A stretch of 64,000 nucleotides of DNA from Dasypus novemcinctus (taxonomy: Eukaryota; Chordata; Mammalia; Cingulata; Dasypodidae). Made by a program: the position numbers and the translations under genes. The stretch is taken from NCBI RefSeq assembly GCF_030445035.2, contig NC_080680.1:97159157-97223156 (forward strand). Direction: 5' to 3'. Shown here piece by piece: positions 25,126-52,274 of the stretch (its first letter is position 1; the number at the start of each line of letters is the position of its first letter). The notes beneath the pieces were generated by a model that did not search any database, was not told the DNA's origin, and was given only the letters and a program-made list of their open reading frames with translations.

Positions 25126-25419
25126 CGCGCCTGCTTCTAGTTTCCAGCGGCTGGGATCCCGGAGTCTCAGCGTAGATAGCCTCACTATGACAACCAAGTC
25201 GATGGGCGGGGCCTACGCCAAGCCCCGCCCCAGAACGCGCTGAACCTCCTTGCCTTGCGCACGCTCTGTTGCTCGCAGTTGGGTAGAGTAGTGCGCCTGC
25301 GTACTGCCGCCTGCGCATGCGTAGCCGCCGTGTGGCTCTTCGGCGCTCCAAAGGGGAGTTCAAGGAGACGGGGGCGACAAGGCCTAGGGTATCTCCTCAG
25401 GGCCTGGGCTACAGCCGTC
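25126..25419. promoter_or_regulatory. Bidirectional CpG-rich promoter between MORN5 and NDUFA8
   Basis: 294 bp separate the two divergent start codons. The segment is rich in CpG and lacks a TATA box near either gene. Visible motifs: a GC box GGGCGGGGC at 25204-25212, a second on the other strand at 25222-25231, an NRF1-like palindrome TGCGCATGCGT at 25312-25322 and a weaker relative TGCGCCTGCGT at 25292-25302. NRF1 sites are typical of nuclear genes for respiratory-chain subunits. GTTGTCATAGTGAG (minus, 25194-25181) resembles one half of an RFX X-box, which would suit a cilia-linked gene such as MORN5. Transcription start sites cannot be read from the sequence. Confidence 0.8.
25312..25322. 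promoter_or_regulatory. NRF1-like site
   Basis: TGCGCATGCGT matches the palindromic NRF1 consensus (YGCGCAYGCGCR) except near one end. It lies about 100 bp upstream of the NDUFA8 start codon, the usual promoter-proximal location for OXPHOS genes. Confidence 0.6.
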
Positions 25420-41001
<15,582 letters not shown>

Positions 41002-41162
41002 AGATGGGGTCCATGGCCCAAACTCAAGTCATGTGCCCAGACAACTGATGAAAACTCCTGTGCAGTTTGTATTTGACTGATTGTGTGTTCTTTCCAGGAT
41101 CACAAGTTATCAAAAAAGTTAATTTATGTGACTTGGCAGTTACTCCATACCATTTCCTGGCC

Positions 41163-41168
41163 ATTAAA
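41163..41168 (+). other. NDUFA8: Probable NDUFA8 poly(A) signal ATTAAA
   Basis: ATTAAA lies 162 nt after the stop codon. It is the commonest variant of the mammalian signal, followed by a T-rich stretch. No canonical AATAAA occurs between the stop and this site. The cleavage site would fall near 41180-41195; this is inferred, not seen. Confidence 0.55.
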
Positions 41169-42439
41169 AAATTTAAAGGAAACAGTTGTATTTTATTACA
41201 TTTGATGTAACCTTTGGCTTTTAAAAATAACTTTTGCATTTTCTTCTTGTGGTCCTCCCTATTTCTCTGCTTTAAGCAGGCTTTCACCAGTATGGCAGGA
41301 GAGCCATCTTAGATCATGGAGAAATGCCTGTGTAAAGCAGAGGCTTTGTTACCTGAGACAGCTCCTCAGGTCTGTTTCTGTTCACACATTTTGAAGTCTC
41401 AACTCTTTTCCTATCCATGATCTCAGACAAATAGATTTCCCTAAAGGTCACACAAGGGAAGCTTCCAGGATAGGAAAAGTGAAGAAATGTTGAGCCTTGT
41501 GACTCAGGGCATGGGAGGGGCCTCCTGGCTGGGTCTTCTGCAGTTTTGCGCAAAGTTTCTTAAAGAACCAAACTTCCACAACTTCCCCTTGATATTCCAT
41601 CCTCAAGCATTATAACCCAGATGTTTTTCCTGATAGACAAGGGATGTGGAGGCTGAGCTCCCAGCTCCAAAGCCAGGAAGTTGGGAGGTCTGAGTGTCAA
41701 TTCCAGCCTTGGGTGTGTTCCTTAACCTCTTTTAAGAGGTTGAATTTGAGGACAAACTAAAGGGAACATGCTTATCTACCTCCTGGGCAGGTTAAAGGCT
41801 CAAGTGTTTATAAAGCCCTTTGGTTCAAAGCACTATTATGTCTTTTTTTTTTTTTTCTTTCTTTCTTTCAATTCCTTTTTCACCATAGGCTATTTCCTCC
41901 ACATCTGATTGTGTGACTTTATACCTTGTGACTCTCAAACTGCATATCAGCCTGCATAGTTCATCGTAACTCCCTGAGCCCTGATTTCTAATTTGCAGAG
42001 CTCTAAAGGTGAAGTAATTTCTAAAGGCCCTTCCGACACAAGCCACTCTAGAATTCTCTTAGGTGGACAGATTGCTGTGAGGCATTAGACAATTGAGACA
42101 CAGGGCCTGTTGCCCACAGTGTTGGCATGGTTGTTAAAGCATGGCATGATCTGACCCCATGGTTGGAAGCATCGTGGGTGAGCCTTACTGCTACCTATGC
42201 TGCAAAAGTTTCTTGGCAGCAGCCTTTACCTCAGATTCTCCGATTTAATTAAGAAAAAGAATAGGTTCTTGTGTTTTTGAAAGGGATAAGACAATGTCCA
42301 TTAGCCTCTTGGTGGCCAAGTAATTGGAAGTCACTTTTGGTGAGTAAAGTTTGAGCATGGCAGTAGGTGGGCCTTTATATGATACCTCAAGCTACCTGTT
42401 GCTTCCTAGGTTTCTTCCACAAAGGAGGCTGGGACTTAA

Positions 42440-42665
42440 ATAGCAAATACTCATTGAGCACATTTAAGATGTGCTGAGTGCTTCACATGTATCAACTCCT
42501 TCAATGCTTAGAACTTTTAAAGGACATACTATTAAATGCCATGCCCATTTTACAGATGAAGGAACTAAAGCTTAGGGAGAGACTAAGAAGCCCCAGTCCT
42601 CATACATAAGAAGTAATAGATCTAAGATACAAGCAAGAACTGTCTGGTTTCAATGGTCACACCCT
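42440..42665 (-). repeat. MIR
   Basis: ACTCATTGAGCACATTTAAGATGTGC, CATTTTACAGATGAAGGAACTAAAGC and TCTGGTTTCAATGGTCACACC. Confidence 0.7.
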
Positions 42666-42689
42666 TGTCTTTCAGATTCATCAGCTCGT

Positions 42690-43790
42690 TCTCAGTCTGG
42701 GATGCACATTGAAGTCACCTGGGTACCTTTTAACACTGATGCAGTTCCCACCTCCAGAGATGCTTTTTTAAAAATTTATTTTAATTAGTAAACTTTATTT
42801 CAACTTCAAAAAATAAAGAAGAGGCATTTTAACAAATGGGAGCATTACTTTAAAAAATTATGTCCAGATACATTTATTTAATCCTAAAAACACAAACTCA
42901 ATTGTTTCTTCAGTGTTCAGAAAGGTAAATAAATGAGCACAGATTGGTTAAATGACATGAACAAGGTCTCCTTGTTAAAGAAGTAAATGAAGAGAAAAAG
43001 AATTCTTGATCATATTTATCTCAAACTAAATCACATATTTTTTCCATATTTTTTTTACCTTTAGCATTGATAGTCTTTTGCCTTTGCTACATAAATATTA
43101 CTTTTAACTACGTAAGTTACTAGTTGTATTTTTCTCATGCAACCTTATTCCTAACACCTTGTAATAGAGGAACACAGTATTTTTTTTTAAGATTTATTTA
43201 TTTATTTCTCTCCCCTTCCCCTCACCCCCCACCCCAGTTGTCTGTTCTGTCTATTTGCTGCGTCTTCTTTGTCCGCTTCTGTTGTCAGTGGCACAGGAAT
43301 CTGCTTTTTGTTGTGTCATCTTGTATCAGCTCTCCATGTGTGCGGCGCCATTCCTGGGCAGGCTGCACTTTCTTTCACGCTGGGCGGCTCTCCTTACAGG
43401 GCACACACGTGGGGCTCTCCTACACGGGGGACACCCCTGCGTGGCACGGCACTCCTTGCGTGCATCAGCGCCGCGCATGGGCCAGCTCCACATGGGTCAA
43501 GGAGGCCTGGGGTTTGAACCGCGGACCTCCCATGTGGTAGACGGACGCCCTAACCACTGGGCCAAGTCCGCTGCCGGAACACTGTATTTTTAATCACAAC
43601 CCTCATCTACCACCAAAACCACTATTATACAGTCCCTCAATTAACATTAACCATCCTAGGCTACTACTTTCAGCCAAAGTCACATTTATAAATCAGCAGT
43701 GTTAGATGCATTATACTGTGAGATACCACTGTTGGATGTGGCCTGGGCATGGAGTTTTTCAATGCTCCCCAGTTATTCTAATGTACCACT
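42690..43790. mobile_element. MER5-type (hAT) element split by about 950 bp
   Basis: The left half is 42690-42765 (GGATGCACATTGAAGTCACCTGGGTACCTTTTAAC, then CCCACCTCCAGAGA). The right half is about 43728-43790 (GTGGCCTGGGCATGGAGTTTTTC ... CTCCCCAGTTATTCTAATGT). Together they follow the order of a MER5A-like non-autonomous hAT transposon. The insert holds AT-rich sequence of unknown origin plus a DAS SINE (43185-43575). Confidence 0.55.
43185..43575 (-). mobile_element. DAS-type chimeric SINE
   Basis: Target duplication GGAACAC(A/T)GTATTTTT at 43169-43184 and 43576-43591, with one mismatch. It lies within a segment that splits a MER5-like element. Confidence 0.9.
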
Positions 43791-43954
43791 AAGGTATAGG
43801 ACCACATTGATGGATTGCTCAAGTATAAACTTGAGGAAGCAGGTCCAGGGGGTTGTGTTAGCAAGGAAGTTGTAAGTGGGTAAACTGAGACTTAAATCCA
43901 TCTGATTGCAATGCTCAAGCTCATAGTCTGAACATAAACTAATGCATATGAATC

Positions 43955-44095
43955 ATCTGAGGATCTGATTAAAATTAACATGCAAATCCTGAAAAAGTAG
44001 GTCTGGGATGGAACCTCAGTTTTCTAGTAAGCTTCTTGGTGGTACTGAGGCTTCTGGTCCATGGGCCACATTTTCAGTAGTGCAGGGCACTCCGC
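43955..44095 (+). mobile_element. MER5-type (hAT) fragment
   Basis: GAATCATCTGAGGATCTGATTAAAAT, AGTAGGTCTGGGATGGAACCTCAG and CTGGTCCATGGGCCACATTTTCAGTAG follow the hAT-Charlie non-autonomous pattern. It lies 170 bp after the split element above. Confidence 0.55.
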
Positions 44096-44569
44096 AAGTG
44101 TTAATCCGACCTCTTCAGAACTGTTAATGTCTTCAAATTCAATTCTAGGATGTTTTAACTTTTGCCCAAGTTGGAACAGCAGCTCTTGCCTCTTTCCCTC
44201 TCCCTCCTCCCCTACCCCTCACCTCCCCACCTCCCCATCTTGCTTTGAATTCCTTGAACAAAGAAACGAATTTTTGGCTTTCCTGTCCTCTTGATGGAAT
44301 TATACTGCATCAAGGCCTTTTAGGATAGAGGAATTTAAGTTATTAAAGATAGGGTTTTTAAGATCTCACAACAAATGCATCTCTCAATTTCAGTAGGTAA
44401 AAGATCACAGAACAATTTGGAAGATGTTAATGTGAAGGACCCTTGATCAGGGTTTCAAATATTAGTCAGAAAATCTTCCTGCTTGTTTGGTTTGGGAATA
44501 ATGAGGCTAAGTCCTTACAAGTTCCAAGGGAAACTTATCTGCCTCTTTTCCTCAGCCAAGCCTGTTCCT

Positions 44570-45140
44570 GTCTTCCCTATCTGAGTTAACGGTGTCTCCA
44601 TCCTTCCAGTGTCAACACAGGAGATGCATCATTGACTCCTTCCGTGCACTGCTGCTCTCTGTGTTCTAATCCAACACCAACACCCTTCTGTAACCTCTCA
44701 CGTGTTACTTCCCTTTTTTTTTTTTATCTCACTGTCACTGTCTTAAACTGTTCCCCTTATGTGGATTATTAAAACTACTTCCTAATTGGTCTGCTACCAC
44801 CATTTCCTCCTCCATTCCATCCTTCAATTTGCCTCTGCTCCTCAAACACCTTCAGTGGCTCTCAAATTGCTACTAACCTAAATCCAAACCCTTACTGGCA
44901 TTCTGATATTCCATCATTTAGCCCTAGGCCATTTGCCCCACAATTATTCTTATGTGCCCTGCTTGTGATAAAATGCTCTTCCGTAAGAGTGCATTCAAAT
45001 CTCCAAATCTTCACTAATACTTTTCTCTTGCCTTGAAAAAATTCTTCCCCCAACTTTGCCTCGTGGAAGTCTGCCCATCTCTCAATGGGCTCTTCCCCAG
45101 GAAGCATCCTCTTCCTAACAGCCAGAAGTGGACTTTCCTG
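44570..45140 (+). mobile_element. Diverged L2 copy
   Basis: TTCCTAATTGGTCTGCTACCACC, CCTTCAGTGGCTCTCAAATTGC and AATCCAAACCCTTACTGGCATT match the L2 3' half. The end is lost. Confidence 0.6.
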
Positions 45141-45169
45141 CCCTTTCGTTCCCATGAAAATATAGTGTG

Positions 45170-45395
45170 ATGGTTGAATGCAAGGGCTCTGGAGTTGGGC
45201 TACCTGTATTTGAATTCAGCTATTGTCATTTAATAGTTGGATGAGCATAGGCAAGTTATTTAATCTTTCTGTGCCTTATTTTCCTCATCTGTAAAATGGA
45301 AGACAATAACAGTATCTCCTGAGATGGCTGTGAAGATTTACACATAAAATGCTTTAATACGGTGTTGATAAGTGGTAACTATTGTTTTAACACTA
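45170..45395 (+). repeat. MIR
   Basis: GTATTTGAATTCAGCTATTGTC, GGCAAGTTATTTAATCTTTCTGTGCC and TTTTCCTCATCTGTAAAATGG: a good match over most of the element. Confidence 0.8.
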
Positions 45396-46449
45396 CCTGA
45401 GTAGCAACTATCACAACACCAGTGTGGTCATCTTCCCTAGTCTTAATGCTCCAAGAGTTGGACTTCAATATCTTATTTGTGTCTCTATAGCCCTATACCC
45501 CAGCACATGATAAGCGTTCAAGAAATGATTATCTATACTCTAAGTTTATCTCTCCAAAGAATTCTAAACCCTCTCCCTTCTACAAAAACAAACAAAGATA
45601 ATTTTATTTAGAAATAGGAGTAACTTTTCAAAGGTAAATTGCCTTCTTTGTAGGTATCAAATCCCAGCTAAAATGCTTGGTGTATAATACAGGATGTAGT
45701 CTTATGCCGGGAAATGAAATAGCATGCCATGCCTATGCTTTAAACACGACCAGCTCTGTCCACCACATAGGAATTCTCAGTTTCTGGTTGCAATGTCTTT
45801 GTGTATCTTAATCATTTGTATCACAATGTGATACATTTGTGATATGTATCACAAGGAATTTGTTTTAACAAGGTATTGAGAGTTGGAAAGTATTTACTTA
45901 AAAAATAAGTTAGAACAAATTCAAGCTTCTCCCTGTAATAAATAATATCACTCTCGTTCACGTATACTCATATATATTTTCTTTAGTGAGAGAAAAAGGG
46001 GTGCAGTTGCAGCTAGAACCCTGGAAAGACATGAATTAATTAGTTAATTCATTCAACAGTTGTATTTACAGCCTGCTGTGTGCTAATTACCATTCTAGGC
46101 ATAGTGACACCATGATGAACAAGAATGGGTCCCTGCTTTCATGGAGCTTCCATTCCAGTAGTGGAAAAAATAAACAAAGACAGAAACAAAAGGATGTCAA
46201 TGTAAGTCTTGCGAAGGTCTTTCAGAAGAAGTGGTGTTTAAGCTTCTACTTGAAGGATGAGAAGGAACCAGAGAGCTGACTGAAGAGGCCCCCATTCTGA
46301 GGGAACAGCAGGACACAACCCTGAAGCAGGACAGGGCTTAATGTGCTTCAGGAACAAAGAGGAAACTTGCCTGGTCAGAGTATGGTTTTGTGCGGATAAG
46401 CCAAATGCAGACTGCGGCTTATTTATCTCTTCCCTAATACCGATGGGGA

Positions 46450-46870
46450 TGTTTCCTGCCCAGGTGTCTCCACAGCCTACTGGATGAAGTCCAAACTCCT
46501 TCCTTTGATAGTCTCCCTGGAGTCTAGCTCAAATCCCTTCAGCTTCATCTCCCACCATCATCTCCTCACACTGTACTCACCTTGAACTCTCCTCTGTGCC
46601 ATTTCAGACATCTGTGTCTCTCCACATGCCGAAAGCTCTTTTCCCACCTCTTCTTGGTGAATTCTTCCTTCAAGACTCAGCTCAACGTTGGTCTCCTTTA
46701 TGAGGCTATCTTCAACTCCCCAAAGCTAATCACATCTTCCTCTGTGTTCAAGCGCATCTTGTACATTACTACGATTGTACATCGCCTCTGCAAACTCCTT
46801 ATGAGCAACAACCGCATTTCGTTCTCCATTGTACCTGCACCTTCATGTTGCAGTGGCATTGTCAGTGCTT
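46450..46870 (+). mobile_element. L2 3' end
   Basis: TACTGGATGAAGTCCAAACTCC, GGAGTCTAGCTCAAATCCC, CTTGGTGAATTCTTCCTTCAAGACTCAGCTC and the later CATTGTACCTGCACC are in L2 order. Confidence 0.65.
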
Positions 46871-49248
46871 CATAACTCTCTGCCGAATGAACGTTACACA
46901 GCCAGCAGCTTCTGCAAAAGAGTAGCTTGAGTTAATCATTAGATATGTATTATTCCTCTGTGTAGAATAAGCAAGATAAACAAGAGGGTATTTTCTAGTC
47001 AAAGGGGACCTCAGATTTCTACCTTAATGATTAGTGCCATTGGAGAAATAAGGAAACCCTCAGCTTTTTTGTTTTTGTTTTTGAAAAGAGCCCAGGAATC
47101 CCCATCACATTCTCAGTCAGAATGCCGCCATCTGTGAACTGAAGGGAAGATTCATAAAAGGTCAGATTAGGCTTTGATAATAAGAAATATAATTGCATGC
47201 CGGTATTCCTTTAATTTGAGGGTTGAATGCAAATCAAGCAGGCATGCCCTTTCTGGAAGGCTTGTTTAAATAATCCATTCTGTTGCTCTGGTAGAAGAAT
47301 TGAAGATAAAAAAAGAAAAGAAAAAAGTAAAAAGATAATGTTTCTTCCAGTTGCCATCCAAAACCAAGGCATTATGTGATGTGACAGTAATTTGATTTAC
47401 AGCCCTCTCCCTGTGTTGAATGTCTATTGTACACGCAGTACCTTTGTGTTGTTGTGTTTTTCAAGGACCTGAGGTTCCCAATGGTGAACTAAAATCCTTT
47501 AGCATCTTTTCTCCTGTGTCAATGTGATGAGCAGCAGGTTACAGTGGGAGGAGGAGGTTGGGGTTCCTGCTCCCCCTTCTCTATCTCTGACCTGTTTTGC
47601 GGCTTTGGGCAGGCCGCTTTCCCCTCTGAACCAGCCTCTTTGGCTGTACAATGAAATATTAGCTTAAGATGATATCTAGGTTAAGGAGACCTTAGCTATG
47701 TCATTTAACTAATCTGTGTACATCTGTGTATCTTTCTGAACATTAGAGGAACAACTGAATTAGCAGTTGGAATTAGGTGAGATGAAAGTGCCTGACAATG
47801 AATGTTTTAGGAGTAATGTTTCCATAACTTGTTGAGCTGCCTTTTTCTATTCTTTTATTTTTGTGAATTTGAAGTAAAGTCATTAATTTTTAAAAAAAAG
47901 ATAGTATCTAAGCTCTTTTCCACCTCAAGAATTATATGAAAACGAATTTCTCTATTAGCCAGTTTATTGGGAGATGGTAGAGTTTTGATGATTTTCTTGA
48001 AATAGCTCTAATCACTAGTCAGTTCAGTCTGGAAATTTCATTAAAATGAGAAGGGCATTTATGGCCATTAAAATTTTTTTAATTAATAGAATTGTAGGTT
48101 GACAGAAAATTGTACAGAAAACACAAAATTCCCATACCTGCCCCCACTCACAGTTTTCCCTATTTTTAACATTTTGGATTAGTATTGTACCTGCTACAAT
48201 TGATTAAATAATATTATTATAATTGATAATTGTACTATTATTGTCCATAGTTTACATTAGAGCTCACCATTTGTATTGTTTAGCCTTATGATCTTTAAAT
48301 TTTTATTCTAGTAAATATATATAGTTGAAAATTTCCCTTTAAACCACATTCAAATACATAATATATATTACAATATGTAATACAATACTGTGCTCTTAAT
48401 TACATTCACAATATAGCCCTGCCATCACCGCCATCCATTACCAAAAAATTTTCATCACCCCAAAGAAACCCTATACCATTAAGCATTAACTGTCTATTCC
48501 CTACCCGCTCCTAGCCTGCATTCTAGATTCTGACTCTATAAATTTGGTTCTTCTAACTATTTCATATCAGTGAAATCATACAATATTTATCCGAGTCTGG
48601 CTTATTTCATTCAACATGATGTCTTCAAGGTTCATCCATGTTGTATGTATCAAGACTTCATTACTTTTTATGGCTGAATAATGTTGCAATGTGTACATAT
48701 ACCACCTTTTCTTTATCCATTCATGAGTTGATGAACACTCAAGTTGCTTCCATATTTTGGCATTGTGAATAATGCTGCTATGAACATTGGTGTACAAATG
48801 TCTGTCTGAATCCCTGCTTTCAATTCTTTGAGTGTATACCTAAAAGTGGAATTGCTGGGTCATGTAGTAATTCTATATTAACTTTCTGAGGAGCCACCAA
48901 GCTGTTTTCCCACTAGCAATGAATGAGTGTTCCTATTTCTCCACATCTTCTCCAACATTTGTAATTTTCTGTTGGTTTTTTAATAGTAGCTATTCTTGTG
49001 GGTATGAAACGGTATTTCATTTGGTTTTGATTTGCATTTCCCTAATGGCTAATGATAGTCAGCATCTTTTCATGTGCTTATTAGCCATTTGAATAGCTTC
49101 TTTGGAGAAATGTCTATTCAAGTCCTTTGCCCATTTTTAAATAGGGTTGTTTGTCTCTTCATTTTTGAGTTGTCGGATTTCTTTGTATATTCTAGATATC
49201 AAAATCTTATGTGATTTCTAAATATTTTCTCCTATTCTGCAGATTGTC

Positions 49249-49466
49249 TTTTTTTTTTTTTTTTTTTTTTCAGGAGTTACCAGGGATTGAACCCAGGACC
49301 TTGTACATGAAAAGCAGGTGCTCAACCACTGAGCCACATCTGCTTCCCAATGAGAATTGTTTTTCATTTGTTTGTTTGTTTGTTTTTAGGACGTACTGGG
49401 GATGGAACCTGGGACCTCATTTATGGGAAGCAGGGGCTCAACAACTTGAGCTACATTTGCTCCCCA
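49249..49466 (-). mobile_element. Dimeric tRNA-derived SINE (DAS dimer-like)
   Basis: Two tRNA-like heads (49272-49348 and 49388-49466) joined by a TTTGTTTG linker. The tail appears as a 21-base T-run at the left. It is inserted in the antisense L1 block, and the flanks GATTGTCTTTTTT and GGTTGTTTTTTTA look like an imperfect target duplication. Confidence 0.75.
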
Positions 49467-50492
49467 TAGGTTGTTTTTTTACTTTCATGATGTAGACTTT
49501 GGTGCATACAAGTTTTTTATTTTGATGACATCCTATTTATCTTTTTTTTCTTCTTTTATTGCTTGTGCTTGGGATGTAAAGACTAAGAAACCATTGCTAA
49601 CACAATGTCCTAAAGATGCTTCCCTATGGAAGCATCTTCTAGTTTTATAGTTTTTGTTCTTTTATTTAGATCCTTGATGCATTTTGATTTAATTTTTGTA
49701 TAAGGTATGAGGTAGGGGTCCACCTACATTGTTTTGCTTATGGATATCTACTTTTCCCAGTACCTTTTGTTGAAGAATCTATTCTTTCCCAATTGAGTGG
49801 ACTTGGCACCCTTGTCAAAAATCACTTGGTCATAGATATGAAGGTCTGTTTCTGAACTCTCAATTCAATTCCATTGGTGTATGTATCTGTCCTTATGCCA
49901 GTACCATGATATTTTGATTACTGTGGATTTGTAATAAGATTTATTCAGGTAGTGTGAGTAATCCAACTTTGTTCTTCTTTTTCAAAATGTTTTTGGCTAT
50001 TCAGGGCTCCTTACTTATTCCATATAAATTTGATGATTAGCTTTTCCATTTCTGCAAAGAAAGGTATTGGCATTTTGATTGAGATTGCACTGAATATGTA
50101 AATTGCTTTGGGTAGAGCTGACATCTTAACAATATTTGGTCTTCCAATCCATGGACATGGAATGTCCTTCCATTTATTTCACTTTTTTTAGCAATGTTTG
50201 GTAGTTTGCCATGTATAAGTCTTTTATATCCTTGGTTAAATTTACTCCTTGATATTTGATTCTTTTAGTTGCAATTGTAAATGGAATTTTTTTCTTGATT
50301 TCCTCTTCGTTACGAGTATATAGAAACACTACTGATTTTTGTGTGTTGATCTTGTACCTGCCACTTTGCTGAATTTATTAGTTTTAGTAACTGTTGTGAT
50401 TTTTTTTAGGATTTTCTATATATAAGATCATGTCATCTGCAAATAGTGAGAGTTTTAAGTTTTCTAATTGTTTTTATCAAGAAAGGGTGCTG

Positions 50493-51315
50493 GTCACCAA
50501 TGTTCATAATGGCATTATTCAGAATTACCAAAAGATTGAAACAATACAGGTGTCCATTAACCAATGAATGGATAAATAAACTGTGGTGTATATACATGGT
50601 GGAATATTATACAGCTATGAGAAGAAATGAAGTTGTGAAGCATATGACAACATGAATGAACCTGGAGGATATTATGTTATATTATGACACAAAATGACAA
50701 ATACCAAATGATTATGCTATTACGAATTAAATGTACTATGTAAACTCATGGAGTTAATAATTAGAATATAGGTTACCAGAAAATAGAATGAAGGTAGAGA
50801 ATGGAAAGCTGAGGATTAATCTGTACAGAATTGGTAAAAGGGTGATTTGTAAATCTTTGGAAATGAATGAAAATGGTGGGAGCAAATCAGGTGTTTATGA
50901 CTAACAGAGCTATTATATGGGTAAGAGTAGTTAAAAGGGAAAGTCTGAGGACATGTATATTACTAGAAAGCTAAAATATGAAACATGGGACTGTATAACA
51001 TTGTGAAACCTTATGTGAAATATGAATATGTGTAGTATTGCATATATAATACTGTTTTTACAAAATACAAATAAACTAGAGAGACAGAAATAGAATAGCA
51101 GCTATGGACGGCAGGAGAAGCATAGAGAGATTGAGAGGTGATGAGTTTTTTGTTTGTTTGTCTGTTTTAAAAATTATTATTGGAATCATGAAAATGCTTT
51201 AATAATGTTTGAAGTGATGAATACACAACTGTGATTATACCAAATACCTTGATTGTACAGTTTGGATGGATTTATACTTTATTAATACGTATCAATAAAA
51301 TTGATCTGTTTAAAA
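50493..51315 (+). mobile_element. Sense L1 3' end nested in the antisense L1
   Basis: Target duplication AAAGGGTGCTG at 50482-50492 and 51316-51326. It begins CCAATGTTCATAATGGCATT and ends with AATAAA (51294-51299) and an A-run. It carries the same L1 3' region as the host, in opposite orientation. Confidence 0.85.
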
Positions 51316-51835
51316 AAAGGGTGCTGAAGTTTGTCAAATGCCTTTTCTGCAGCAATTGAGATGATCATGTGTTTTTTTCCCCCTTCAATTCATTAGTGCT
51401 CTGTATTAGGGCCTTTGTTTTAAATAAATCACCCATTCTGACATTTGAAGGACAAGATATGGAAGAGATTCAGGAATTTTGTCATCCATTTCCCTCATTA
51501 AAATTGCCTCATGTAATTTTGTTGTTGCTTGGGATTGAGTTTGTTCAGAGGTTTATTATGAAGGTTTGGACTTAAAAAGTTAAAAACAAACTTTTTTGGA
51601 GGTCATCCCTGTTTCAACTGCCTTCTGTCTTTGACCTCCTGGGTTCAGGCTCTGTGATTCGGGAGAGGCTGGTACTGTATGGAGAGCTAGATTGGGAAGA
51701 TAAATAAATCTTTGGGAGTGGGGAGCATTACTTAGAATTCTAGAGAGGAATTCTTGGAATTCTGGGCATCAGAAGCCAAAAGGGCAGGAGCGAAATAAAA
51801 TATTTAAGACTGAATCGAATCAGAAAGTGACTGGG

Positions 51836-52257
51836 GGCGGCAGACTTGGCCCAGTGGTTAGGGCATCCGCCTACCACATGGGAGGTCCTCGGTTCAAACC
51901 CTGGGCCTCCTTGACCCGTGTGGAGCTGGCCAATGCGCAGTGCTGATGCGCGCAAGGAGTGCGCTGCCACGCAGGGGTGCCCCCTGAGTAGGGGAGCCCC
52001 ACGCACAAGAAGTGCGCCCGTTAAGGAGAGCTGCCCAGCGCAAAAGGAAGTGCAGCCTGCCCAGGAATAGTGCCGCACACACAGAGAGCTGATACAACAA
52101 AGATGATGCAACCAAAAAAGAAACACAGATTCCCATGCTGCTGACAACAACAGAAGTGGACAAAGAAGATGCAGCATATAGACACAGAGAACAGCAACCA
52201 GGTGGGGGGGGGGGAGGGGAGAGTAATAAATAAATAAATAAATAAATCTTAAAAAAT
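51836..52257 (+). mobile_element. DAS-type chimeric SINE
   Basis: Sense copy with head GCAGACTTGGCCCAGTGGTT and a (AAAT)n tail. The target duplication AAAGTGA(C/T)TGGG is at 51824-51835 and 52258-52269. The single mismatch suggests a modest age. Confidence 0.93.
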
Positions 52258-52274
52258 AAAGTGATTGGGAGACA

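Larger units (their letters stand above)
48065..51440 (-). mobile_element. Antisense L1 3' half with nested insertions
   Basis: On plus it reads from a reversed 3' UTR (48070-48600) through reversed 3' L1 sequence. Landmarks are TTTTTATGGCTGAATAATGT (48665), GATTTGCATTTCCCTAATGG (49029) and CAGTACCATGATATTTTGAT (49899). It continues after the nested element with TTTGTCAAATGCCTTTTCTG (51330). It contains a DAS dimer (49249-49466) and a sense L1 (50493-51315). Coding frames are disrupted. Confidence 0.85.

Noticed and set aside
50446..50655. 69-codon frame with a WINKLWCIYMVEYYTAM segment
   Set aside because: Sense translation of an L1 3' region, at the boundary of the nested L1.
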